A stretch of 64,000 nt of DNA from Desulfosporosinus sp. Sb-LF (GCF_004766055.1 NZ_SPQR01000004.1:62001-126000); one strand, 5' to 3'; shown: positions 27,201 through 36,070, counted from the first letter of the stretch. Numbers and translations are program-made. The notes: a model not told the origin generated them from the letters alone.

Positions 27201-27995
27201 CATTCGAAGTAGATCTTGATAAGTTTGCCAAGGTCCCGTGAATAATTCCTCGCCCGCGTTAAAGATTCCCGCTTCTATTTGACGTTCCTTGGCAAACAAA
27301 GAAGGATCTAGTGGGGATGTCATAACCACTTCTTTGGCAGTGAGCATAATGGTTCTTAAAACCTCTAATTCCTGAGGAGTAAATCCTGTAAACCCATCAA
27401 CCCACACATGTGCCTCCTTAAGAAGGGGTGCAAAGGGAATCTTTTCTGCTAAAACTGCCAATTCATCATCAGGGTCACGGACTCCCTGACCTAATGCTGC
27501 TTGGAATTCTTCATATATGAGAGCCAAGTCTTGGAGTTTATCGGTTAAAATTTCAGTCGTATTTTTAACGTGTCGTAAATCGTTCGAAGTAATCCTGTAT
27601 GTTTTGAATTCTCCAATCGCTTGAGTAAGGAGCTCTGCCATGCCTGGCCGGGTGGCAGAGCGTGCAAATGCTTTAAATTGAAGACGATGCTTCAAAAGAA
27701 TTCGATGAAGGAGCATCCGTTTGCCTGTTACACCAATCAGAACTTTTTGCCCTCCCCCGGTTTCAGAAAAAATACGCCACCCTAGCCGCCGAAAGCTCAA
27801 AACCTGGGCTCGTAAACTTCCACCTAAATCGGGTGTGTTGGCCAGGGCCACTTCCATCTGGTAAGTTGATTGCTCAGGGACGAGGAGGATTAGAGGCTCT
27901 CCCCAAGGCTCAATCCGCAATTCAGCACGGATTTCTTCAAGACATAGGGTGCTTTTGCCACTTCCGGCTCGGCCAAATACGAAACGGAAACCCAA
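24246..27995 (-). CDS. addB: Helicase-nuclease AddB subunit
   Basis: AddB is the partner that recognises Chi and carries the second nuclease, stabilised by a [4Fe-4S] cluster. The 1249-residue protein starts with Walker A GRAGSGKSTLCLEE (residues 8-21). Near the C-terminus are RLEQFAKCPFGHYARYGLKL (first cluster cysteine), LRIIDYKSRELSL of the nuclease, and the three remaining cysteines in GCQYCSYKPVCHFD. It begins with TTG, supported by GGAGTGATTTATT. It is the first gene of the addBA pair, with its promoter in the short gap before 28,042. Confidence 0.94.
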   Translation of the reverse strand: MGFRFVFGRAGSGKSTLCLEEIRAELRIEPWGEPLILLVPEQSTYQMEVALANTPDLGGSLRAQVLSFRRLGWRIFSETGGGQKVLIGVTGKRMLLHRILLKHRLQFKAFARSATRPGMAELLTQAIGEFKTYRITSNDLRHVKNTTEILTDKLQDLALIYEEFQAALGQGVRDPDDELAVLAEKIPFAPLLKEAHVWVDGFTGFTPQELEVLRTIMLTAKEVVMTSPLDPSLFAKERQIEAGIFNAGEELFTGPWQTYQDLLRMASEADTLLHSPTVLQSSKRYKHPWLWHLEKYFSVFPTVAYEEALTPTPFGTGTSLTIDESANAAGSSLGVGIQILSAVNRRAEVEGVARELRSLARDEGLSWNEMAVMTRDISGYHELISQIFTSYEIPHFLDHKRSVLHHPLIELVQSISEVVESHWAYEPLFRCLKTDFFPLSRDAIDRLENYVLEHGIHGEGWNNNIAWRYHRQWSLGQSEDQRASELKFQSELNITRQIVYDLMAEFVQGVSPRGKAGVLTVREITENLYAFLERLAVPATLKKWSQNAQEEGVLNESKLHEQIWEAVIQVLDEIVSGLGDECLELEEYALILASGLEGIELGLIPPGLDQVLVGSLERSRNPEVRVLYLLGANEGVLPARPTVDGVLDAEEREQLEKGGVALAPKGKAQMYEEQFFIYTALTRATEKLVVCYPLTDEEGKGLTVSPVVTRLTHLFPTISECFLGNQEEINRISQPDYALQIYAEQLCALRQGEPLSPLWEATETWLTKDPIRQNQTKQLRASLLTQNQEDRIQRPLARRLYGKRLKASISRLEQFAKCPFGHYARYGLKLRERPTYKLSSPDMGEFFHALLHDFAIQLQERGLAWGKLTKEESWALVGELADKLAPGLQHEILQSSARYRYLTHKLKRTVHHAVRVLAEHARQGVFIPIQLEVSFGPNETLPGVEIPLTEDDSLLLCGQIDRVDAAFLDGQVYLRIIDYKSRELSLALDTIYYGLNLQLLTYLNVALQGAEVLINTTSAMPSLGETSPPTPHYEVATGIDNPSLKKNPAGFLYFPVLEPQLEEKIPLSSEELEQRRVKAVKVSGYFLANPRVLEAMDSSFSTGQSDLLGLKLKKDGNFKKGSNVLTEDQFSQLSNYLHQWFRRTGEEILDGDISLSPYRQGKRTGCQYCSYKPVCHFDPFLPENQYRDLPAIKQEEVWRRLEGMELNDSLPTPNAASLTKTNASNLNWLGEEQEEFAEEKEPTLKGDLA

Positions 27996-28041
27996 AATAA
28001 ATCACTCCATTCAAAGGACATGTTGGTTTATTATAGCATGG

Positions 28042-28081
28042 AAAAAAGATAAAGTTCCTAGCTATAAAGGCTAGGAACTTT
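28042..28081 (-). terminator. Intrinsic terminator that contains the fetB stop codon
   Basis: AAAGTTCCTAGC (28051-28062) is exactly inverted at 28070-28081, with ATCTTTTTTCC following on the minus strand. The TAG stop of fetB is inside the upstream arm. Confidence 0.85.
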
Positions 28082-28820
28082 TAAGCTGGGCAGCTGAAGT
28101 GAAATAGGTGCGATAACCTTGTACTACTACGATGAAGCTGGCAATGGCTGTGGCACCAGAAATCATGAACATGACTAAAATCTGATAACGAACAGCTTGA
28201 ACGGGATCCGCGCCAGCAAGAATCTGGCCTGTCATCATACCGGGTAGTTGGACTAAGCCAACTGTCTTCATCGAATCAATGGTAGGAATCATCCCAGCCT
28301 TAACTGAAGCTTTGACGACAGATAGAGATGCCCTCTTTGGGGTAGCACCTAGTGAAAGAGCTAACTCTACTTCCCCTCTTCTGAGTGTAAACTCGGAACT
28401 TAAACGGTTTAAAGTTACCCCACTCGCGACCATACTGTTTCCAATAATCATTCCGCTTATGGGAATAACGTACTGGGGTGTCCCTGGAATAATTTCCAAG
28501 AGAAGCAAAATTGCGAGAGTAAGTGCTTCACTGATCACGATTCCTATGAGAACGATGCGAAGAGCACCTGGAATTCCTTTGCCTCGCTTCGCAGCATTTT
28601 GAGCGGCAATTCCCATCATAAGTGCCAGCATTAGCCCCATGAAAATGAGGTGTTGGGAGGCAAAAACATAGGATAAGACATAGCCAGCGATTGTTAGTTG
28701 GATGAGTGTGCGAATAACAGCAATGGCTAACTCTTTTTCTAAGCCGAGTTGTTGATAACGCGATACTATCGCCGCCAATCCCACAAATCCTAGAGAAAAA
28801 CTTAATGCCAGCCAACTCAT
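28071..28820 (-). CDS. fetB: FetB-type ABC transporter permease (UPF0014)
   Basis: This 249-residue membrane protein belongs to the UPF0014 family, whose E. coli member FetB with FetA exports iron under oxidative stress. It shows about six or seven hydrophobic helices and the family block MIIGNSMVASGVTLNRL (about 124-140), then VELALSLGATPKRAS, TIDSMKTVGLVQLPGMMTGQ (about 180-199) and ILAGADPVQAVRYQI. The start overlaps the fetA stop (ATGA). Substrate in this organism is inferred from the family only. Confidence 0.85.
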   Translation of the reverse strand: MSWLALSFSLGFVGLAAIVSRYQQLGLEKELAIAVIRTLIQLTIAGYVLSYVFASQHLIFMGLMLALMMGIAAQNAAKRGKGIPGALRIVLIGIVISEALTLAILLLLEIIPGTPQYVIPISGMIIGNSMVASGVTLNRLSSEFTLRRGEVELALSLGATPKRASLSVVKASVKAGMIPTIDSMKTVGLVQLPGMMTGQILAGADPVQAVRYQILVMFMISGATAIASFIVVVQGYRTYFTSAAQLKSS

Positions 28821-29560
28821 GACTCTCCTCCTAATTTTCCAGCAAGATAGGCTTTTCCTTCAACTGTCGTTGGCCCAGCGAAGAAATGCTTTGATTCTCC
28901 GTGTTCTACAGCTTTCCCATGATATAGGAGTGTCACGTCTTGGGCAATGCGCTCAGCTTGATGAACGTCATGGGTCACCCAAATGACTGTTAGCTTACGT
29001 TCCTGGCAAAGGCTCGTTATAAGAGTTTCTAGGTGTACACAGGCCTGAGAGTCCAGCGCAGATGTTGGTTCGTCAAGCAACAGAACTTCTGAATTATTAG
29101 CCAAGGTCCGGGCAAGAGATACTCGCTGTTGCTGCCCACCAGATAGCGTATTAGGGTCGCGTGATACCCAAGCTGGATCCAGCTGAACCATCTCTAGATA
29201 ATGTTTTGGGTCAGCTAAGGTTAAGCTGTTATCCTTACCCCACAAATGAGGACCATACAAAATATTATCTCCAACTGTTCCGGGGAAAAATATGGGTTTT
29301 TGCATCACCAATCCAATTCGGCGACGAAGTTCATAAACGTTGATTCCACGGATATCTTCCCCATCCAGGGTGATTCCTCCCCGTTGAAACTCACGTAATC
29401 GATTGATAGCATATAGCAACGTGCTTTTTCCGCTGCCAGAAGGACCAAGTAGGGTATGAATCACACCAAGGCGAACTCCAAAGGAAACACCCTGTAGAAT
29501 CTCTTTATCTTGAGAGTCTTGACGGACACTTAAGCTTACATTAGTTAGTACTAGTTTCAT
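28817..29560 (-). CDS. fetA: FetA-type ABC transporter ATP-binding protein
   Basis: The 247-residue ATPase has Walker A LLGPSGSGKSTLLYA (about 37-51), Q-loop VMQKPIFFPGTVGDNILYGP, signature TLSGGQQQRVSLARTL (about 138-153), Walker B VLLLDEPTSALD and the switch histidine in VIWVTHDVHQ. It pairs with the adjacent UPF0014 permease. Translation is coupled on both sides by four-base overlaps, so amidohydrolase, fetA and fetB form one operon. Confidence 0.88.
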   Translation of the reverse strand: MKLVLTNVSLSVRQDSQDKEILQGVSFGVRLGVIHTLLGPSGSGKSTLLYAINRLREFQRGGITLDGEDIRGINVYELRRRIGLVMQKPIFFPGTVGDNILYGPHLWGKDNSLTLADPKHYLEMVQLDPAWVSRDPNTLSGGQQQRVSLARTLANNSEVLLLDEPTSALDSQACVHLETLITSLCQERKLTVIWVTHDVHQAERIAQDVTLLYHGKAVEHGESKHFFAGPTTVEGKAYLAGKLGGES

Positions 29561-30462
29561 TTTTCAAGCCCCAACAATGTTGCTCCATTACGATAGAAAA
29601 TGGCATTCATCTCTTCTTTGACCACACCCAGTTCGGTACACACCTGAGTTTGGAGATCAAAGTATTTCTTCGCCCAACCGCGGGGAAACCAGCTTGAATC
29701 TGTGCCGAAAATAATCCGTTTTGATCCGACCGTGTCCAAAGCCCTAGCAAAGAGGTCTTTTAAGGATAGCGGATTGGGCATCCAGCGGATCCAATCGTTT
29801 GAACCTGAAGTGTCGATGTAGACATTCGGGCTCGACCAGGCTAAGTGCAGAAGATCTTGATAATACCCTGCCCCGAAATGCGGGATGACGAACGGAATAT
29901 CTGTATACTCCTGTGCTACCTCCGCCAACGTGATGGGGCTGATTCGCGGATGGCGGATGATTCCACCAGGGCCACCCAACACACCAAAATGAATTAATAC
30001 AGGCACTTTTCGGTCAGCCAATAAGCGCCAAAAAGGCTTCAACTCTGGTGATTCAAACGGAAGCGTGGTCATTGGTCCGAACCATTTATACCCGCTCAAC
30101 CTGAGATCATCAAGCGCATACCGCATCTCTTCAACAGCATTTGGGGCACAGAGGTCGTGATGAGCAAAGCCCAAAAATTCTTGCGGATATTGGCGCACAA
30201 CATCAGAGAGAACTTTGTTCCCTCCACCAGTCATGAAAACGACCTTTTCCAAACGATTATTGTGAACTTCCGCAGCCCAGCGCTCCCCTTGTATTTGAAT
30301 ACCACGCTGCTTTTTCTCAGGTTGAGGAAAGTCGAACACTTCTCGCCAATGTTCTTTTAAATCCTTAGCATAAGCTTTAACTAAAGGGTGAAGTTCCCGC
30401 CTGGCCATGCTGGTTTTTGCAGGAAAGTGAGCATGAAAATCTAGAATCCGATCCGGTTTCAT
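29557..30462 (-). CDS. Amidohydrolase-family metal-dependent hydrolase
   Basis: The 301-residue protein has the TIM-barrel amidohydrolase features of the Amidohydro_2 group: DFHAHF (residues 8-13) for metal binding, VLIHFGVLGG (about 155-164), IPFVIPHFGAGYYQ (about 188-201) and a late IIFGTDSSWFPRGWA (about 249-263) with the catalytic aspartate. Such enzymes hydrolyse or decarboxylate small cyclic or carboxylated substrates; the substrate here is not evident. It is translationally coupled to fetA, so a link with metal supply or stress is possible but unproven. GGAGGATTTCTTC precedes the ATG. Confidence 0.8.
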   Translation of the reverse strand: MKPDRILDFHAHFPAKTSMARRELHPLVKAYAKDLKEHWREVFDFPQPEKKQRGIQIQGERWAAEVHNNRLEKVVFMTGGGNKVLSDVVRQYPQEFLGFAHHDLCAPNAVEEMRYALDDLRLSGYKWFGPMTTLPFESPELKPFWRLLADRKVPVLIHFGVLGGPGGIIRHPRISPITLAEVAQEYTDIPFVIPHFGAGYYQDLLHLAWSSPNVYIDTSGSNDWIRWMPNPLSLKDLFARALDTVGSKRIIFGTDSSWFPRGWAKKYFDLQTQVCTELGVVKEEMNAIFYRNGATLLGLEK

Positions 30463-30767
30463 GAAGAAATCCTCCTAATATTCTAAGTGCCCATTAAGAT
30501 AAACTCACAATTTACAAAGGCTTATTCTAATTGGCGTCGTATTGTTCGCAACAATGTCGTTGATTTGAAACTGCTTATTAAAGTATAGCATAAGCTAACT
30601 AGATAGGAGGAATAGATTCTCTTGACAAATACTAAAAGAAACAAATTATATTGACTGACCCAGTAGGAATTATCTTTATTTGTCGAATAGCTTTGGATGT
30701 CAAAATATCAGGTTTCACTGATTATTAGAGAACGGACATATATATTCTGGGAGAAAGAGGGGATACA
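30463..30767. other. Divergent intergenic region
   Basis: Separates the amidohydrolase operon from the broken receptor gene. Apart from a candidate promoter on the plus strand I see nothing definite. Confidence 0.4.
30622..30651 (+). promoter_or_regulatory. Candidate sigma-A promoter of the broken receptor gene
   Basis: TTGACA at 30622-30627 and TTATAT at 30646-30651 are separated by 18 bases, about 115 bases before the receptor ATG. The -35 is perfect, the -10 imperfect. Confidence 0.4.
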
Positions 30768-31406
30768 ATGGGACTCAAAGGAAAGCTTTTGCGCATTTTT
30801 GGCATTGTTATCATCAGATGACGGAGATCTCTCAGGCTACGTACTTGACGTCCCAAAAAATATTCAGCCTAGAGGAAAGTTCTAGTGCAGTAGGACAAAT
30901 TGTACAAACTATTTCTAGTATTGCGGAGCAAACAAATTTATTAGCACTCAACGCCGCTAAGCAGCTCGTGCAGGTGAATAGGGTCGAGGATTTGCAGTGG
31001 TAGCGGATGAAGTTCGTAAATTAGCTGAACAATCAAGACAGGCCACGCAAGAGATTGAAACGCTCATCTTTGGGATTCGCGCGACAATAACCGAAGCCGT
31101 TGAGGCCATGTCTCATAGTACACAAAAAGTGGAATCTGGCACTCAGATTGTGAGTAAAGCGGGTTCCGCATTCGAAGAAATTCTTCGCGAAATTGTTACA
31201 GTTGCAAAAGAAGTTGGAACTGTTGCCTCCTCGGTCGAAGAAATGGTAATAGGGAGTGAGGAGATTGTCAAGAGAATTCTACGCAAACCATTTCTTCTTC
31301 AGCAGAAGAACAATCGACTGCCATGGAACAAGTCAATGCATCGATTTATGAATTGCACCTGATGTCCCAAAAACTTCATGATTCAGTTAGTCAATTCCAA
31401 CTATAG
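30768..31406 (+). pseudogene. Methyl-accepting chemotaxis protein, deleted and frameshifted
   Basis: It opens with MGLKGKLLRIFGIVII behind an AGAGGGGATAC site, the start of a membrane receptor, but the ligand domain is missing. Bases from about 30880 read SSSAVGQIVQTISSIAEQTN and LLALNAA of the signalling hairpin tip, then a shifted frame resumes VVADEVRKLAEQSRQATQEI (from 30999). A third shift near 31280 leads to MEQVNASIYELHLMSQKL and the C-terminus QFQL at 31406. One large deletion and at least two frameshifts make this a clear relic of an MCP. Confidence 0.85.
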
Positions 31407-31472
31407 TTATAATTTATAAGTAGTCTAAACGTTTATTAACCTCTTTACGTCTATGGCATAATGAAGAAACTC

Positions 31473-31555
31473 CCCCCAAATCTTGCGATTAAATAAGGAT
31501 TATAATGCATGGAATCCAACATTCACCCATAGGTATTATAGAAGCGATTTGGGGG
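31473..31555 (+). promoter_or_regulatory. Inverted repeat that could sequester the deacetylase ribosome binding site
   Basis: CCCCCAAATC (31473-31482) is exactly complementary to GATTTGGGGG (31546-31555), and the latter contains the G-rich ribosome binding site before the GTG at 31563. If transcription starts upstream of 31473 the site would be paired. Confidence 0.4.
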
Positions 31556-31562
31556 TGAATTA

Positions 31563-32288
31563 GTGCGCATTTATGTGTTATCTCGTAGTAAGATGGTCTT
31601 TGCGTTTTTAGTTGTAATCATTGTGGGAGGACTTCTCACCGTTTCTGAGCGCTTACTTATAACCCCATCTTTGGTTCGGGCACCTGGAACTTATTATATG
31701 GCTCATACTCAGGAAAAAGTCGTTGCCCTGACCTTTGATGATGGACCTGATCCGATCGATACTCCTGATGTTCTAGATATCCTCAAAGAAAGGGAAGTAA
31801 AAGCCACCTTCTTTGTTTTGGGGCAGGCAGCCCAATCGAACCCTAATTTGTTAAAGCGTTTGGTTAAGGAAGGACATGAAATTGGCAATCATAGTTTCGA
31901 CCATGATTATCAGCAGCGCCGTCTTGTAGAACAAATCAATCAAACAGACAAGGAAGTCTTCGCTGCAACTGGTACGCATACCCATTACTACCGCCCTCCA
32001 GGCGGTTTTTTATCCAAATACCAACTGGAAACCATTAAGAATAATGGCCGTGTTGTAGCCCTTTGGAGTGTAGATAGCAAAGACTGGCGTAATCCAGGCG
32101 TAAAACAAATTGTGGATAATGTTATGAAGAACGTTTTTCCTGGTTCCATTATCCTACTGCATGATGGGGGTTACCATCGTATTCAAACTGTTAAAGCGTT
32201 GGGTCCAATTATCGATGCCCTTAAAGATCGTGGTTATCGCTTGGCCACACTAAGCGAACTTAAAACCATGGATTCAGAAACTAAGTAG
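31563..32288 (+). CDS. Polysaccharide deacetylase (NodB domain, PdaB-like)
   Basis: A 241-residue extracytoplasmic enzyme: residues 11-27 form a signal anchor, and 53-235 a NodB deacetylase domain. Motif 1 is LTFDDGPDP (D59 catalytic, D60 metal), motif 2 HEIGNHSFDH supplies the two metal histidines, motif 3 is RPPGG, and LLHDGG near 200 holds the late histidine. Size and layout fit PdaB, which acts on spore cortex or cell-wall peptidoglycan during sporulation in bacilli. The start is GTG after GGGGGTGAATTA. It converges on yitT with a gap of only ten bases. Confidence 0.85.
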   Translation: MRIYVLSRSKMVFAFLVVIIVGGLLTVSERLLITPSLVRAPGTYYMAHTQEKVVALTFDDGPDPIDTPDVLDILKEREVKATFFVLGQAAQSNPNLLKRLVKEGHEIGNHSFDHDYQQRRLVEQINQTDKEVFAATGTHTHYYRPPGGFLSKYQLETIKNNGRVVALWSVDSKDWRNPGVKQIVDNVMKNVFPGSIILLHDGGYHRIQTVKALGPIIDALKDRGYRLATLSELKTMDSETK

Positions 32289-32298
32289 AGGGTTTGAT

Positions 32299-33147
32299 TT
32301 ATTCGTTTGAAATGAATCCCCTTCCTAGTACTTCACCAGCATTTTGGACAATCATAAAAGCAAAAGGGTCTACCTCACGCACGGCCTGTTTTAAGCGGCC
32401 CATTTCAGGAAGACTGACGACGCATATTATGACATTCTTCTTCTCATTTGAATAAGCACCTCTTCCATGTAAAAAAGTTGCACCCCGTCCCAAATCAATC
32501 ATAATACGGTCAACTAGAGCTTCTGATTGGTCTGAAATAATTGTGATCGATTTTGATGGAACCCCGCTCTGTATAAGGTCTAGCACGCGACCATAGACGA
32601 ATATCGTAACTAGGGTATAAAGCGCCACTTTTGAACCGAGTATGGCTCCCGAAATCATAATAATGACTCCGTTAATAGCAAGGGATGATGTTCCCATGGG
32701 AACACCATATTTGCGTTGAATAACTTTAGCGATGATGTCAGTACCGCCTAGGCTTCCACCAAAGTGAAATACAATCGCAGAGGAAATTCCTGAGATCACC
32801 CCTCCATAAAGAGCCCCTAAGAAAATGTCAATATTCTCCAAAGGCCGTACCCCACTTAAAAGATCTAAAAATAACGAAAAGATCGCCAATCCCCATATGG
32901 TCTTAAAGACAAAATGTTTGTTCACCTCACGCCAGCCCAAAACAAATAACGGGATATTTAGCAAAAATGTCATAAGTCCAATCGGCAACTTCAACGTATA
33001 GTAAAGGAGTAAGGTTATCCCGCCAATTCCTCCCCCGCTTAACCCCGACTGGACTATAAATCCCTGAACACCAAAGGCGGCTATGATCGCGCCGAAAGCA
33101 ATTCCGAGGATTCCTCCGATAAATCTTGACCGCTTTGAAAGTTTCAA
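32299..33147 (-). CDS. YitT-family membrane protein (DUF161 plus DUF2179)
   Basis: The 282-residue protein has five or so membrane helices (about 10-200) with QSGLSGGGIGGITLLLYY (about 32-49) and HFGGSLGGTDIIAKVIQRKY (about 128-147), typical of YitT proteins, and a soluble C-terminal DUF2179 domain (about 215-275) with RGATFLHGRGAYSNE. Function of the family is unknown; a transport role is usually assumed. It starts with TTG behind GGAGGGTATAAC. Confidence 0.88.
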   Translation of the reverse strand: MKLSKRSRFIGGILGIAFGAIIAAFGVQGFIVQSGLSGGGIGGITLLLYYTLKLPIGLMTFLLNIPLFVLGWREVNKHFVFKTIWGLAIFSLFLDLLSGVRPLENIDIFLGALYGGVISGISSAIVFHFGGSLGGTDIIAKVIQRKYGVPMGTSSLAINGVIIMISGAILGSKVALYTLVTIFVYGRVLDLIQSGVPSKSITIISDQSEALVDRIMIDLGRGATFLHGRGAYSNEKKNVIICVVSLPEMGRLKQAVREVDPFAFMIVQNAGEVLGRGFISNE

Positions 33148-33289
33148 GTTATACCCTCCAATTACTCACAACAAAAGCCCCCCACCTCACATGGAGTGTC
33201 GGGAGATTTCATGGCTTCAATGCAAACTATATATTCATTATACAGACATTTACCATCTCCGTAAAGCCCGCTCTTCGGAGATCCAAAGG

Positions 33290-35053
33290 CTAGATATTAG
33301 ACCCTTGTAATAAGCGACGAGGGAACGTTAACGTGAATTTACTTCCATGCCCGGGTTCTGATTCTAATAGAATATTTCCTTGTAGTAACATTACAAGTTC
33401 TTTCACAATTGCTAAGCCAATACCTACGCCTCCATATTTCCTTCTAACTCCGTGATCAATTTGCGTAAACCTATCGAAAATATAATTGTGGTATTCCTTC
33501 GCAATCCCAGCCCCTGTATCTTCGACGCAAATTTCAAACTGTTTTTCATTTATCTTAGTCGATATCTTAACGTATCCTTTTGTGGTGAATTTTATGGAAT
33601 TCATCACAAGATTAATAAGGATCTGTTGGATCTTCATTAAGTCCGAAGTTATTGTAACATCCTTAGTATCGGGTTCTACAATAAGCTCGACACCTTTTTC
33701 GCGAGCTAGATGACGCAGCTCTTCGTACGTCTGATTAACTATCTCAACCAAGGATATTTCTTGTAGTTCTAAATTATCTTTGCCACTGTGTATTTTTGAT
33801 AGTTTCATAAGATTGTCTATGAGACACAGTAACCTCATAGTACTTCTTTTTATTACTCCCAGATCGGCAAGAATCTCTTGATTAACAGGGCCATCGTCCC
33901 CGTCTTCAATTAATTGGATATAACTTAATATTGCGTGCATAGGTGTTCTTAGCTCGTGACTCATTGAAGTAATAATATCATCTTTAAACTCGCTGGCTTG
34001 AATAAGTTTTGTATTCATGACACTAAGTTCTTTGGTTCTTTCAGTTACTTTATTCTCTAGATCAGTATTCAAATCATGAAATCGTCTTATTAAGGTGATG
34101 TTTTCTAATAATGTAAATACTTGACGTATGGCGGTCAGGAAAATCGTTATAGCGAAGCCTATTAATAGAATATCAATTTTTTCATTCGATCCTAGAATGA
34201 TGGTCAGTAAAAAAACTAAACTAAAATAAGGGAGTACCAGTCGTATTTTATCTGTTTTCTGGTAACCTAATGTATCTTCGGAATTAATTGTCTCTTGATC
34301 TTCAATCGCATAAATAAAGCCCGAGAAAGCTATTATCAAAATACTCAACGTCCAAAGTGGATCAAAATAGCTCCCAGATGATACATAGGAGCTTGTCAAT
34401 AACGTATACGCGTAACATAAATCCCCTATCGCCTGTATTACAAAACCTACGCTCATAAATATTGCCACTCTTTTAGGAAACATATAGGTGGAACTCATGA
34501 ATAAACTAATCGCACCAAATAAAAGGCCTAAATCCCCAATTGGATACCCTACTGAAGCAATGATATATAAAGTCGATTGTGATTGGCTGAAAAGTGGGCC
34601 AACGATATAATGCCAAATCAGAGTTGTCACAACAGACATTATAATAACCGTATCAAAAATAAACTTTGCCACCTGAAAAGCATGCCTTTTTTTGTAGGAA
34701 TAAGTTATGGCGGCAATAAACAATATAACTTGCATGTAGCAGAAGATATCTACCCAGCCAGGAAAGGGTACGTCCACTTTTAAGAACAACTCATAGTAAT
34801 CCCAGATTATTTCCGATATTAAATAACATAAATTAGCTAAAGATAATAACGACCAAAAGACTTTTTGTGTATCTTTGGACCTAAGGGTCGTAACTATCGT
34901 AAATAGTGTAGCAGTTATAACTCCAATTAAGCAAATTATATCTCCACCTAGAGTAAGAAGCCATGAATCCTGTTGCCAGTGGTAAATCCAACCATAATAT
35001 ACTAAAGTATATAAAATTATCAAAGGAAATCCAAGACGTTTAAGCAACCTCAT
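33290..35053 (-). CDS. Membrane sensor histidine kinase
   Basis: The 587-residue protein begins with about nine hydrophobic segments (residues 10-320), a membrane sensory module resembling the MASE group, with no evident ligand domain. A coiled-coil linker (about 325-355, LENKVTERTKELSVMNTKL) joins it to a HisKA domain with phosphoacceptor histidine in MSHELRTPMHAIL (about 362-374), and a HATPase domain with NLVMNSIKFTTKG (N box), EDTGAGI (G1) and GGVGIGLAIVKEL (G2). It is divergent from a response regulator-GGDEF gene at 35164, its likely partner. GGGAGGTAGATAA precedes the ATG. Confidence 0.9.
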   Translation of the reverse strand: MRLLKRLGFPLIILYTLVYYGWIYHWQQDSWLLTLGGDIICLIGVITATLFTIVTTLRSKDTQKVFWSLLSLANLCYLISEIIWDYYELFLKVDVPFPGWVDIFCYMQVILFIAAITYSYKKRHAFQVAKFIFDTVIIMSVVTTLIWHYIVGPLFSQSQSTLYIIASVGYPIGDLGLLFGAISLFMSSTYMFPKRVAIFMSVGFVIQAIGDLCYAYTLLTSSYVSSGSYFDPLWTLSILIIAFSGFIYAIEDQETINSEDTLGYQKTDKIRLVLPYFSLVFLLTIILGSNEKIDILLIGFAITIFLTAIRQVFTLLENITLIRRFHDLNTDLENKVTERTKELSVMNTKLIQASEFKDDIITSMSHELRTPMHAILSYIQLIEDGDDGPVNQEILADLGVIKRSTMRLLCLIDNLMKLSKIHSGKDNLELQEISLVEIVNQTYEELRHLAREKGVELIVEPDTKDVTITSDLMKIQQILINLVMNSIKFTTKGYVKISTKINEKQFEICVEDTGAGIAKEYHNYIFDRFTQIDHGVRRKYGGVGIGLAIVKELVMLLQGNILLESEPGHGSKFTLTFPRRLLQGSNI

Positions 35054-35163
35054 TTATCTACCTCCCGCCAATGTTATTGTATGATTTTCTACGATTAAGG
35101 TGAATTCATAAGGGCTTGAACATCTTGAAGGCAGATAGAATATATTACAGGAGGGGGGATAGT

Positions 35164-36060
35164 TTGAAGATTTTAGTTGTTGATGATGAAGAAAACAATG
35201 TTAATTTTCTAGTCAGAAAATTAACCAAGTTAGGCTATGAAGTTTTTCAGGCTAGAAACGGCTTAGATGCCATAGATCTAGTCGATAGAGAGAAATTCGA
35301 CCTAATTCTCCTTGATGTAATGATGCCATAAATTGATGGATTTGAAGTTGCTGAAAAAATAGTGAGTAATTCTCAATATGTAGGTACCCCCATCGTGTTT
35401 TTATCAGCTAGGACTTCAATTGAAAGCAAGTTAGAAGGCCTTTCATTAGGGGCAGTGGATTATATCACCAAACCTTTCGACTTTCGGGAGTTATTAGCCA
35501 GAATTCAAATTCACCTTGATAAAAACGAAGAAAAGAATCGTATTCTAGAAGATAGTATGAATTTCAAGCAGAGGGCTAACACTGACTTCCTGACTGGTTT
35601 ATATAACCGCAGGTATATAGATGAACGACTTAAAAACGAATTCAACATTGATAATCGAACGACATCGTCATTGTTAATGCTTGATTTGGATCATTTCAAA
35701 AGGATCAATGACACCTATGGTCATGATCAGGGGGATTTTGTCTTAAAAAGTGTTGCCAGGCTTATTAAACAGTCGGTTAGAGACTCCGACTTTGTTGGTC
35801 GGTTTGGTGGAGAGGAATTTATTGTGGTTATGCCAGGGGCTACTAGAATAACAGCGCATTCTGTGGCGGAACGTATAAGACTTACTATAGAAAATGAGAG
35901 ATTGTGGATTGATGGAAAAAGAGAATCTATCACCATCAGCATAGGTATTTCAACGTTTATAGCTGAGGAGCCAAACTATCGAACATCCGAGGAATGGATA
36001 CAAGACGCTGATAGAGCGCTTTATACGGCAAAAAACGAAGGTCGAAACCGTGTTGTCTAA
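35164..36060 (+). pseudogene. Response regulator with GGDEF domain, interrupted by one in-frame stop
   Basis: From a TTG start behind AGGAGGGGGGATAG the frame encodes a receiver domain (KILVVDDEENN, phosphoacceptor D51 in LILLDVMMP) and a diguanylate cyclase domain (TDFLTGLYNRRYIDERL, LMLDLDHFKRINDTYGHDQG, active-site RFGGEEF). The two parts are in the same frame over 299 codons, but codon 56 is TAA (35329-35331), just after DVMMP, where family members have a residue before IDGF. No indel exists. This is a point nonsense mutation, possibly from CAA or GAA, or a sequencing error. The GGDEF part also has internal start codons and could be made alone. An inhibitory RxxD site is present near TLRDSD-type region only doubtfully. 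Confidence 0.8.
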
Positions 36061-36070
36061 AACAATTTGC

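Noticed and set aside
30679-30687. TTTGTCGAA, a perfect consensus Spo0A box before the broken receptor
   Set aside because: About one such match is expected by chance in 64 kb on two strands, and the gene behind it is a relic.
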